Assembly (NCBI RefSeq): GCF_002332255.1
Contig: NZ_NRGW01000001.1
Coordinates: 1,240,001 to 1,304,000 of the forward strand
Length of the DNA stretch: 64,000 bases
DNA from: Halomonas sp. JB37
Lineage (GTDB): Bacteria > Pseudomonadota > Gammaproteobacteria > Pseudomonadales > Halomonadaceae
Reading direction: 5' to 3'
Shown: in pieces, positions 56,002 through 64,000 of the stretch
Numbering within the stretch: the first letter of the stretch is position 1
How the letters are laid out: each line of letters begins with the position of its first letter
The notes under the pieces: generated by a model
Database searches by the model: none
The model's input: the letters and a program-made list of their open reading frames with translations, nothing else
What the model was told of the DNA's origin: nothing
Program-made: the position numbers and the translations under genes

Positions 56002-57465
56002 TTAATCAAGCGGTGGCACGAGCTCAAACAGTAGCAGCGGGTCATCGTTCGCCACCGTTTGTTCTAGCTGAAAAAATTGCTGCCTGCTGCGCTCTACATA
56101 TTGAATCATTTCGTAGTAACGCCGAATGTTGCGCACGTAGATAACCGGTTCGCCGCCGCGGGCATAGCCGTGTCGCGTTTGGCTGTGCCATTCGCGCTGC
56201 TGTAAAAGCGGCAGCGCGGCGCGTACATCGTCCCAGCGATCAGGATTGCCACCGCGTATTTCGACAATTTTTCGAGCGTCATACAAATGGCCCAGGCCCA
56301 CATTATAGGCGGCCATGGCCATAAATAGGCGGTCATCGCCGGTGATGCTTTCCGGCAGGCGGTCTTTAATGCTGCGCAGGTAGCGAGCGCCGCCATCAAT
56401 ACTTTGTGCCGGGTCGGTGCGATCACTTACGCCCATCTCGCTGGCGGTAGGGTTGGTGAGCATCATTAAGCCTTTTACGCCCGTCGGCGAGACGGCTTCG
56501 CGGTCCCAGTGAGATTCCTGATAGCCAACGGCGGCCAGCAGCTTCCAGTCAAATTCCGTCTCCTGAGCAGCCTGCTGAAAGAGTGCGGTGTACTGTGGTA
56601 GACGAGAATCTAAATGGTCGAGAAACGTGCGCGTACCGACATACTCTAAATAGTCGTCATGACCAAAGTAGCGGCTGATCAGCCTATCTAACGTGCCATC
56701 TTCTTGCAGGCCCTGGAGGAAGCTATTAGCGGCTTCAAGTAGGCCTAGCCCGCGCCCGCTCGGCACGGCCCATGCCATAGAAAGCGGGTCGCCCAGCGTA
56801 AAGCCGCGTTCAACATTGGGGAAAAACAGCCGGTTTAAACGAAACTGGTGCTCAAAAATCACCGCGGCATCCAGCGTGCCGTTCTCTACGCGTGCCAGCA
56901 GTTCCGCGACCTCTAGCTCATGGGACTCTTTCCAGCTCAGCGTCGGGTAGCGGCGCTGCAGATCGCGTAGCGCATCGCTAGTGCCCGCTTCACTGAGCGT
57001 GCCTAGCTCCAAGCCAACTAAGTCGCCGGGTTCTCTAATGCCATTAAGGCCGCGTCGATAAACCACCAACGGCTGCATTTGAATAATCGGGCGGGTGTAG
57101 TGAATGCCCGGTGTGTTGGGAAATAGCGGCAGTGCCGCTGCGCCTAAATCGCCGTTTTCACGCACGGCGGGTAGCACACTTTCCGGATGGTGGCTTGCAT
57201 TCAGGTTAAGGCTTACCCCTAGGTAGTCGGCGAAACGGTGCATCAGCTCATACTCAAAGCCGGTCGGCCCTTGGCGGCCTTCGTAGTACGTCGTAGGGGT
57301 ATTACGGGTATGGGCGGTAATAAATTCTTTGGCAGTGATTTGCGTCAAATGCTCGCCAGGGGGAACTCTGGGCAGGGTGGGAACCATGACCAAAAATATA
57401 ATGGCGATTAACGCAAAATAAGCGCTGGCACGGGTTACGAAATGTCGGCAAATCAACGTCAGCAT
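56002..57465 (-). CDS. mltF: Membrane-bound lytic murein transglycosylase F
   Basis: The 487-residue protein combines an N-terminal membrane segment (about residues 12–32), a periplasmic solute-binding-like domain (about 45–270) and a C-terminal lytic transglycosylase domain (about 290–430). The catalytic Glu lies in AAVGYQESHWDREAVSPTGV, followed by GLMMLTNPTASEMG and AMAAYNVGLGHLYDAR. It cleaves glycan strands to 1,6-anhydro ends; the regulatory domain may sense cell-wall muropeptides. It is divergent from purL, as in Pseudomonas. Confidence 0.94.
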   Translation of the reverse strand: MLTLICRHFVTRASAYFALIAIIFLVMVPTLPRVPPGEHLTQITAKEFITAHTRNTPTTYYEGRQGPTGFEYELMHRFADYLGVSLNLNASHHPESVLPAVRENGDLGAAALPLFPNTPGIHYTRPIIQMQPLVVYRRGLNGIREPGDLVGLELGTLSEAGTSDALRDLQRRYPTLSWKESHELEVAELLARVENGTLDAAVIFEHQFRLNRLFFPNVERGFTLGDPLSMAWAVPSGRGLGLLEAANSFLQGLQEDGTLDRLISRYFGHDDYLEYVGTRTFLDHLDSRLPQYTALFQQAAQETEFDWKLLAAVGYQESHWDREAVSPTGVKGLMMLTNPTASEMGVSDRTDPAQSIDGGARYLRSIKDRLPESITGDDRLFMAMAAYNVGLGHLYDARKIVEIRGGNPDRWDDVRAALPLLQQREWHSQTRHGYARGGEPVIYVRNIRRYYEMIQYVERSRQQFFQLEQTVANDDPLLLFELVPPLD

Positions 57466-57586
57466 GGCGTCTTGTCGGCATGGAACAGGCGGCCACGATA
57501 CCCAGCCAGGCTCAAGCTGTCACCTTGTGGATTTCGTGTGGCGGCTGGTTTCCAGTATCATAGGCGTTTTCCGGTGACACAGTTTG

Positions 57587-57701
57587 GGTTTTTCGATGCC
57601 ATTATCTAGGTTTCTCGATGCCACAACTGCGACTTTCCGGCACCAAATTAGTACGGTCGCCATGGCGGCCCGGTGATTTCCCTGCTCGAATTTCCCTGCT
57701 C
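57587..57701. repeat. Two sets of short direct repeats upstream of purL
   Basis: GGTTT(T/C)TCGATGCCA occurs at 57587–57601 and 57609–57623, and ATTTCCCTGCTC at 57676–57687 and 57690–57701 (14-base period). These are in the 251-bp mltF–purL intergenic region just ahead of the purL ATG. They look like local duplications by replication slippage. Confidence 0.7.
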
Positions 57702-57716
57702 TAGAGGCTTCAGGAT

Positions 57717-60700
57717 ATGCTCGAACTGCGAGGCGCGCCCGCCCTTTCTGCCTTCCGTCATGCTCGGCTGTTAACGGTGCTGCGTGAACGTGTTCCCGAG
57801 GTGGAAGCGCTGTCTGCCCACTATGTTCATTTTATCAACGTTCATTCGAATGACCGTCATGACGAACTGGATGACGCCACTCTTGAGCGCTTAACGCAGC
57901 TGCTGGACTATGGCACTCACTCAAGCGTAGAAGTTCCCGAACCTGCCCAGCGCTTTTTAGTGGTGCCGCGGTTGGGCACCCAGTCGCCCTGGTCCTCGAA
58001 AGCGACCGATATTGCTCACAACTGTGGGCTGCGCCAAATCAACCGCATCGAGCGCGGCATTGATTATCGCGTAAGCTTCACCGCTTCACCGGACCGGGAC
58101 AGCATGGCCGCCATTGCGGCACTTTTGCATGACCGCATGACGGAAACCGTGCTGGACGATGCTGCTGCGGCGACCCAGCTCTTTGCCCAGCATGACCCGG
58201 CGCCGCTGGGTAGTGTGGATATTTTAGACGGCGGCCGCGAAGCGCTGGCGACGGCCAACCAAGCGTTAGGGCTGGCGCTGGCTGACGATGAAATCGATTA
58301 CCTGGTGGATGCTTTCAATGAGCTGGGGCGTAATCCCAGCGACGTTGAGCTTATGATGTTTGCGCAAGCTAACTCAGAGCACTGCCGTCACAAAATTTTT
58401 AATGCAGACTGGGTCATCGACGGCGAGCCGCAGAGCCACTCGCTGTTCAAAATGATTAAGAACACGTTTGCGTCATCGCCAGACAACGTCCTTTCAGCGT
58501 ATAGCGACAACGCCGCCGTTATTAAAGGCAGTCAAGCGGGGCGGTTCTTTGCAACGCCGCTAACGGGCGCTGACCAAGAGCGTGCGCTGTACGCCACTCA
58601 TCAGGAACCGATTCATATCCTGATGAAAGTGGAAACGCACAATCACCCAACGGCAATTGCGCCTTTTCCCGGTGCGGCAACGGGCTCGGGCGGTGAGATC
58701 CGTGACGAAGGCGCCACCGGTATCGGCGGGAAACCTAAAGCCGGTCTGTCGGGCTTTACCGTTTCCAACCTGCGGATTCCAGAGTTCGTGCAGCCCTGGG
58801 AGGCGTTTGATTACGGCAAGCCCGAACGGATGCAGTCGGCGCTGAATATCATGCTAGAAGGCCCCATTGGCGGGGCGGCGTTTAACAATGAGTTTGGTCG
58901 GCCAAACTTGACCGGTTATTTCCGTACTTACGAGCAAGAGTCGCTGAACGACGGCGGCATTGAGCGGCGCGGCTTCCATAAGCCGATTATGCTGGCCGGT
59001 GGCTACGGCAACATTCGCGCGCATCACGTGCAGAAAGGCGATATTCCCATTGGCGGTAAGCTGATTGTCATGGGCGGCCCTGCGATGCTGATTGGCTTGG
59101 GCGGGGGCGCTGCGTCTAGCATGGCCTCAGGCGTTTCCAGCGCCGACCTGGACTTTGCTTCTGTGCAGCGCGAAAACCCTGAGATTGAACGACGTGCACA
59201 GGAAGTTATCGACCGCTGCTGGGCGCTAGGCGACCACAACCCGATTCGCTTTATTCATGACGTTGGCGCCGGTGGGCTTTCTAATGCACTGCCTGAACTG
59301 GTAAAAGACGGCAATCGAGGTGGTCGTTTTGATTTACGTGCGGTGCCCAATGCCGAACCGGGTATGAGCCCGCTGGAAATTTGGTGTAATGAAGCGCAGG
59401 AGCGCTACGTGCTCGCGGTTGCGCCAGAGGACCTGGACACCTTTGATGCGCTCTGCCAGCGCGAACGCTGCCCTTATGCGGTTGTTGGTGAGGCATTAGA
59501 AGCGCATCATCTTGAAGTGCGCGATGGCCACTTCGACAGCAAACCGGTTGATTTGCCGATGAGCGTGCTGTTCGGTAAAGCGCCTAAAATGCAGCGCGAA
59601 TTTGAGCGCCATGACCCCGTACTCTCGGGCATGATGCTTGATAATCTTGACCTGCGTGAGGCGTTAGACCGCGTGCTGCGCCTGCCCACGGTGGCCTCGA
59701 AAAACTTCCTGATTACCATTGGCGATCGCTCAATTACCGGCCAAGTGGCGCGTGATCAAATGGTCGGCCCATGGCAGGTGCCGGTGGCCGATGTGGCTGT
59801 CACCACTGCAAGCTTTGATAGCCATGTGGGTGAAGCGATGGCGATGGGTGAGCGCCCGCCGGTGGCGCTGATCAATCCCGCTGCCAGCGCCCGCTTAGCC
59901 GTTGCTGAAGCAATTACGAACCTTGCGGCCGCGCCGATTGCTAAGCTCAGCGATATCAAGCTGTCTGCTAACTGGATGAGCGCGGCGGACCATCCTGGTG
60001 AAAATCAGGCGCTGTTTGATGCCGTTTACGCGGTCGGCATGGAAATGTGCCCGGCGCTGGGCATTGCCATTCCGGTGGGCAAAGACTCTATGTCCATGCG
60101 CACTTCCTGGCAGCATGAGAATGAGCAGGGCGAAGCAGAAGATCGCAGCGTAACCTCGCCGCTTGCGCTGGTTGTGACGGGCTTTGCACCGGTAACGGAC
60201 GCGCTGGCGACGCTAACGCCGCAGATTAATTTAGATCAAGACGAGTCTGATTTGATTTTGATTGACCTGGGCAACGGCCAAAATCGTTTGGGTGGCTCTG
60301 CCTTGGCGCAGGTTTACGGCCAGGTGGGCAACGACTGCCCCGATGTCGACGACCCGGAAGATATTAAGGCCTTCTTCGAGGTTATTCAGGGGCTCAACCG
60401 TGACGGTAAGCTCTTGGCTTACCACGACCGCAGCGACGGTGGCTTGATCGTTACGCTGTTAGAAATGGCGTTTGCGGCGCATGCCGGCCTTGAAATCAAG
60501 CTTGACTGGATGATCGATGAGCCGGTAGAAGCGCTGAACGCACTGTTCTCTGAAGAGCTGGGGGCAGTCATCCAGGTCAATCGTCAGCATACGGAAGAAG
60601 TGCTGGCGCAGTTTGCCGTTGCCGGTATCGAAACGTGCGGCGTCATTGCGCGCCCTCGTTACGATGATCAGGTACGCGTGACGTTGTTTGAAGAGCCGCT

Positions 60701-61667
60701 GCTGGAAACCACTCGCCAGCTTACCCAGCGCACCTGGGCGGAAACGAGCTATCGTATGCAGGCGCTGCGGGATAATCCTGAGTGCGCCAAAAATGAATTC
60801 GATAACCTGCTCGATAGCCGTGATCCGGGGCTTTCTGCTACGCCTACCTTTGATATCAATGATGACATTAGCGCGCCGTTTGTAAATACCGCCAAACCCG
60901 CCATGGCCGTGCTGCGTGAGCAGGGCGTTAATGGTCAGGTCGAGATGGCTTGGGCCTTTGATAAAGCAGGGTTCGATGCGGTGGATGTGCACATGAGCGA
61001 TATCCTTGAAGGGCGGGTCTCGCTTGATGAGTTCAAAGGGCTTGTCGCCTGTGGCGGCTTCTCTTATGGCGATGTTCTCGGCGCTGGGGGCGGCTGGGCA
61101 AAATCAGTGCTGTTTAACGAGCGTGCCCGTGAGCAGTTTGCGGCGTTCTTTGCTCGTGACGATAGCTTCTCGCTTGGCGTGTGCAACGGCTGCCAGATGC
61201 TGTCGCAGCTGAAAGCGTTAATTCCGGGTGCCGAAAATTGGCCAACCTTTGTGCGCAATGAGTCTGAGCAGTTTGAAGCGCGTGTCTCGATGGTGCGGGT
61301 TGAGAAAAGCCCTTCGATTCTGCTGGCCGGTATGGAGGGCTCGAAGCTTCCAATCGCCGTGGCCCATGGGGAAGGGCGTGCGGAGTTCCGTGACAGCGCG
61401 CACCTTCGCAGCATGCAGTCGAGCAGCCAAATCGCGCTGCGCTATATCGACAATTACGGCCAGTCGACGACGCGTTATCCGGCTAACCCTAACGGCTCGC
61501 CATCGGGGATTACCGGCCTGACCACGCCTGATGGTCGGGTGACTATTATGATGCCGCACCCTGAGCGCGTTGCTCGTGCGGTCACCAACTCTTGGCGCCC
61601 GACTGAATGGGTAGACGATGGCGCATGGCTGCGCTTGTTCCGCAATGCACGGGTTTGGCTTGGCTAA
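57717..61667 (+). CDS. purL: Phosphoribosylformylglycinamidine synthase (large single-chain form)
   Basis: The 1316-residue enzyme performs the fourth purine step, FGAR to FGAM with glutamine and ATP. Regions in order are the N-terminal PurS-like domain; the linker; the two AIR-synthase-like halves (first with [20 protein letters not shown] and [16 protein letters not shown]); and the C-terminal glutaminase. The glutaminase nucleophile Cys lies in [15 protein letters not shown], with the catalytic His and Glu in [10 protein letters not shown] and an HGEGRAEF segment. Length is typical of the large form of gammaproteobacteria. Upstream the region has short repeats; no PurR box was recognised. 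A terminator follows. Confidence 0.98.
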   Translation: MLELRGAPALSAFRHARLLTVLRERVPEVEALSAHYVHFINVHSNDRHDELDDATLERLTQLLDYGTHSSVEVPEPAQRFLVVPRLGTQSPWSSKATDIAHNCGLRQINRIERGIDYRVSFTASPDRDSMAAIAALLHDRMTETVLDDAAAATQLFAQHDPAPLGSVDILDGGREALATANQALGLALADDEIDYLVDAFNELGRNPSDVELMMFAQANSEHCRHKIFNADWVIDGEPQSHSLFKMIKNTFASSPDNVLSAYSDNAAVIKGSQAGRFFATPLTGADQERALYATHQEPIHILMKVETHNHPTAIAPFPGAATGSGGEIRDEGATGIGGKPKAGLSGFTVSNLRIPEFVQPWEAFDYGKPERMQSALNIMLEGPIGGAAFNNEFGRPNLTGYFRTYEQESLNDGGIERRGFHKPIMLAGGYGNIRAHHVQKGDIPIGGKLIVMGGPAMLIGLGGGAASSMASGVSSADLDFASVQRENPEIERRAQEVIDRCWALGDHNPIRFIHDVGAGGLSNALPELVKDGNRGGRFDLRAVPNAEPGMSPLEIWCNEAQERYVLAVAPEDLDTFDALCQRERCPYAVVGEALEAHHLEVRDGHFDSKPVDLPMSVLFGKAPKMQREFERHDPVLSGMMLDNLDLREALDRVLRLPTVASKNFLITIGDRSITGQVARDQMVGPWQVPVADVAVTTASFDSHVGEAMAMGERPPVALINPAASARLAVAEAITNLAAAPIAKLSDIKLSANWMSAADHPGENQALFDAVYAVGMEMCPALGIAIPVGKDSMSMRTSWQHENEQGEAEDRSVTSPLALVVTGFAPVTDALATLTPQINLDQDESDLILIDLGNGQNRLGGSALAQVYGQVGNDCPDVDDPEDIKAFFEVIQGLNRDGKLLAYHDRSDGGLIVTLLEMAFAAHAGLEIKLDWMIDEPVEALNALFSEELGAVIQVNRQHTEEVLAQFAVAGIETCGVIARPRYDDQVRVTLFEEPLLETTRQLTQRTWAETSYRMQALRDNPECAKNEFDNLLDSRDPGLSATPTFDINDDISAPFVNTAKPAMAVLREQGVNGQVEMAWAFDKAGFDAVDVHMSDILEGRVSLDEFKGLVACGGFSYGDVLGAGGGWAKSVLFNERAREQFAAFFARDDSFSLGVCNGCQMLSQLKALIPGAENWPTFVRNESEQFEARVSMVRVEKSPSILLAGMEGSKLPIAVAHGEGRAEFRDSAHLRSMQSSSQIALRYIDNYGQSTTRYPANPNGSPSGITGLTTPDGRVTIMMPHPERVARAVTNSWRPTEWVDDGAWLRLFRNARVWLG

Positions 61668-61697
61668 CGTTTAAGTAGCCTACCCGATAGCATCAAA

Positions 61698-61726
61698 CAT
61701 AACGGCGGCCTTGAGCCGCCGTTATG
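61698..61726 (+). terminator. Terminator after purL
   Basis: A 12-bp perfect stem (CATAACGGCGGC at 61698–61709, GCCGCCGTTATG at 61715–61726) with a CTTGA loop lies 31 bases after the purL stop. There is no strong T-run. Confidence 0.65.
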
Positions 61727-61824
61727 CGTTAAACGTAACGTTAATTAACAAGCTGTTTGAAAAAGATGTTTTAAAAAGCTGTTCAGCAATAGTCGTTCAA
61801 GAAATAGTTAATTGCAGCAACGTG

Positions 61825-62064
61825 CTAAGAGCGCTGCTCGTTAGCGGCTATCGGCGCTTCATCGGCTGTCGCCGGTGGCAGGCCAAGCTTGGCCTCAAGC
61901 GTTTCAAGCTCGCTACGATAGCGCTCTACCATGTATTCATAGCGGCCAAAATCATGCCCACAATCCATGCAGTAGACGTGGGTTTGGTCACGTCGTGTTG
62001 CTGGCAGGCGTTTAAGTCGGCTATTACATTCTGGGCATTCCGGGCTGAAATGGTTGGCGGTCAT
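61825..62064 (-). CDS. Small zinc-ribbon protein
   Basis: The 79-residue protein has two CxxC pairs (CPEC at 10–13 and CMDC at 32–35) forming a zinc ribbon, followed by a helical segment YEYMVERYRSELETLEAKLG and a disordered acidic tail. Function is unknown; such ribbons often bind nucleic acid or protein partners. GAGA precedes the ATG. It is divergent from the radD-like helicase, and the two share an intergenic region of 119 bases. Confidence 0.7.
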   Translation of the reverse strand: MTANHFSPECPECNSRLKRLPATRRDQTHVYCMDCGHDFGRYEYMVERYRSELETLEAKLGLPPATADEAPIAANEQRS

Positions 62065-62183
62065 GGAGAAATCTCTTCTTTTCAGGGGCTCGCTTAGTGG
62101 CGGGCAAAGCCCAGCATGAATTAAACATCGTCAATGATAAGATGGGACGAAAGTAGGAATAGTTCACTAGCGGACTAATTAAT

Positions 62184-63962
62184 TTGTCGAACCCTGATTC
62201 TTCAACAACGCCCCAGCTGCGTCCTTATCAAAGAGAGGCCGTTAGGCGTGTGGTTGTGCACTTTCGCAGCTCAAGCGATCCTGCCTTATTAGTGCTGCCT
62301 ACCGGCAGCGGCAAATCGCTGGTGATTGCTGAGCTTGCTCGCTTGGCGCGAGGGCGGGTGCTAGTGCTTGCGCATGTTCGTGAACTGGTCGAGCAGAACC
62401 ATGCCAAGTACCAAGCCTATGGCTTAAAAGCGGCTATTTTTAGCGCCGGATTAAAACGCAAAGAGGCTGATCGGCAGGTGGTGTTTGGATCGGTACAGTC
62501 GGTGGTGCGCAACTTGGAGCGCTTTAGCGACGCTAATTTTACGCTGCTGGTCATTGACGAAAGCCATCGCGTATCGCTCAACGAGGATGCAAGCTACCGT
62601 CAGGTAATTGAACATCTGCGTCAGCACAACGCCGAGCTTAAAATCCTTGGTCTAACCGCCACGCCGTATCGGTTGGGGCAGGGGTTTATCTATTATCGTC
62701 ATCATCACGGCATGGTGCGCGGCAGTGAGGACAGTTTTTTTCGCGACTGCGTCTTTGAGCAGCCGCTTCGTCTGATGGTAAAACAAGGCTATCTTGCTGC
62801 GCCTAAGCGCCTGGATATGGCGGTGGAAGGGTACGATTTTTCAGCCCTCAGCCCGTCAGCAAGCGGGATTTTTCCTGAAGAAGCCCTCAATAGGGTCGTT
62901 GCCGGCAGCCGTGCCACGCCCGGTATTATTAACGAAGTGATTCAACGCGCCCATGACCGCCAAGGGGTGATGATATTTGCAGCGACAGTGGCGCACGCTG
63001 AAGAAATTATGGGCTATTTGCCTCGCTTAGAGGCTGCGCTGATCACTGGTTCCACGCATTCTCAAGACCGGGCTGCGCGAATCAATGCGTTCAAAGCGCG
63101 TGAGCTAAAATACCTGGTTAACGTGGCCGTTCTCACCACGGGTTTCGATGCGCCTCATGTCGATCTGATCGCCATTTTGCGGCCGACCGAATCGGTTAGC
63201 CTTTATCAGCAGATGGTGGGCAGGGGGTTGCGTTTGTCGCCGGACAAAGTAGATTGCCTGATTCTGGATTACGCTGGCAACCCCTGGGATGTTTTCGCTC
63301 CTGAGGTGGGGGAGGCGAAACCAGATAGTGACAGCGAGCCTGTTCAAGTAGAGTGCCCGGCCTGTGGTCATGCCAATCTATATTGGGGTAAGCGTGATGG
63401 CAAGGTGGTTATTGAGCACTTTGGCCGCCGCTGCCAAGGGCTTATTGATAATCCTGAGGGGGCGCGCCACCAGTGCGAATTTCGTTTTCGTTTTAAGGTC
63501 TGTGATGAGTGCGGTGCTGAAAATGACATCGCTGCCCGTCGCTGCCACGGCTGTGAAAGACTCTTGGTGGATGCCGATGATAAACTCAAAGATGCTCTAA
63601 AGCTGAAAGATGCCATGGTGCTGCGGGTGAGCGGCATGCAGTTGGAGTCGACGGCTAACGGCCGTGGCTTGCCGCGCTTAAAAGTTACCTATCACGATGA
63701 GGATGGCGCCCATTTGGCCGAATGGTTTGCGTTGGAAACGGCTGCGCAACGACGTGCTTTTTATGCCGCATTTTTGCGCTACCACCTGCGTGCGCCGGGC
63801 AATCAATGGCAGCCTGTGAGTGCTGATGAGGTCGTCACTGAGAAGCACCGCTTACGCCATCCTGATTTTGTCGTCGGGCGCAAAGTTGGTCGCCATTTCC
63901 AGGTGCGCGAGAAGCTGTTTGACTATGCCGGTCGTTATCGCAAAGCGAGCGATGCGGACTAA
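62184..63962 (+). CDS. radD: DEAD/DEAH-box helicase, RadD/YejH-like
   Basis: The 592-residue superfamily 2 ATPase matches E. coli RadD (YejH, 586 residues), which helps RecA-dependent repair and crossover control. Motif Q region [11 protein letters not shown] is at the N-terminus; Walker A is [15 protein letters not shown] (GSGKS 41–45), the DEAH-type box is VIDESHRV, motif [15 protein letters not shown] and motif [13 protein letters not shown]. The C-terminal part carries four cysteine pairs ([28 protein letters not shown] and others) that bind zinc. The start is a TTG at 62184 because no ATG precedes the motifs. Confidence 0.9.
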   Translation: MSNPDSSTTPQLRPYQREAVRRVVVHFRSSSDPALLVLPTGSGKSLVIAELARLARGRVLVLAHVRELVEQNHAKYQAYGLKAAIFSAGLKRKEADRQVVFGSVQSVVRNLERFSDANFTLLVIDESHRVSLNEDASYRQVIEHLRQHNAELKILGLTATPYRLGQGFIYYRHHHGMVRGSEDSFFRDCVFEQPLRLMVKQGYLAAPKRLDMAVEGYDFSALSPSASGIFPEEALNRVVAGSRATPGIINEVIQRAHDRQGVMIFAATVAHAEEIMGYLPRLEAALITGSTHSQDRAARINAFKARELKYLVNVAVLTTGFDAPHVDLIAILRPTESVSLYQQMVGRGLRLSPDKVDCLILDYAGNPWDVFAPEVGEAKPDSDSEPVQVECPACGHANLYWGKRDGKVVIEHFGRRCQGLIDNPEGARHQCEFRFRFKVCDECGAENDIAARRCHGCERLLVDADDKLKDALKLKDAMVLRVSGMQLESTANGRGLPRLKVTYHDEDGAHLAEWFALETAAQRRAFYAAFLRYHLRAPGNQWQPVSADEVVTEKHRLRHPDFVVGRKVGRHFQVREKLFDYAGRYRKASDAD

Positions 63963-64000
63963 TACGCTTGCCTTTACCTCTAATAGAGCGACGCGAATGC

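Overview
The window is a gene-dense chromosomal segment of a gammaproteobacterium. Gene content and order (argS–SPOR protein–hslVU–DUF971–ubiE–ubiJ–ubiB–hisE–tatABC, priA/rpmE divergent, malic enzyme, tesB, tadA, mltF, purL), the moderate GC content, a BCCT osmolyte carrier and a FabY-type ketoacyl synthase suggest a member of the Halomonadaceae (Halomonas-like). The assignment to that family is inference; the gammaproteobacterial character is well supported. I see no tRNA, rRNA, insertion sequence, prophage or CRISPR array.

Layout. 1–5.9 kb: end of an MFS exporter, dps, glycerate kinase, then an overlapping run of two paralogous lipoproteins and a DUF1007 protein, followed by a NicO-type metal permease with a His-rich loop (a ZevAB-like zinc system) and a HIT protein. 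6–13.5 kb: entericidin-like and I78-inhibitor lipoproteins, a LysE exporter divergent from a MocR regulator, a voltage-sensor-like membrane protein without a pore, a thioesterase, a short-chain fatty acid transporter, a MATE pump and a ferredoxin. 13.5–22.7 kb: coaD overlapping fabY, then a TrmB-like methyltransferase, dacB, dgkA, glnE and an AEC permease. 22.8–31.7 kb: a four-gene manganese-type ABC importer preceded by a near-perfect MntR palindrome, a BCCT carrier, a UMF1-type MFS protein, a membrane-anchored retropepsin and a 46-residue small protein. 31.9–35.4 kb: an RstAB-like two-component pair and metR, divergent from a decayed metE remnant. 35.4–39.6 kb: ppk1 with a Pho-box-like element, hemB, elbB.

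39.7–52.5 kb is a long minus-strand housekeeping block: tatCBA, hisE, ubiB, ubiJ, ubiE, DUF971, hslUV, a SPOR protein, argS and priA. From 52.6 kb come rpmE, a single-domain malic enzyme, tesB, tadA, mltF, purL, a zinc-ribbon protein and a RadD-like helicase.

The genes are mostly core metabolism and envelope functions: quinone biosynthesis (ubiE, ubiJ, ubiB), twin-arginine export (tatABC), proteolysis (hslVU), peptidoglycan turnover (dacB, mltF), lipid synthesis (fabY, coaD, dgkA), and metal and phosphate homeostasis. The most notable points are the pore-less voltage-sensor protein, the MntR-controlled importer with a winged-helix-like tail on one permease, a Zur-like site before the NicO gene, the metE relic beside an intact metR, and short tandem repeats in the leaders of argS and purL. 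I did not find a clear new multi-gene defence or mobile system.
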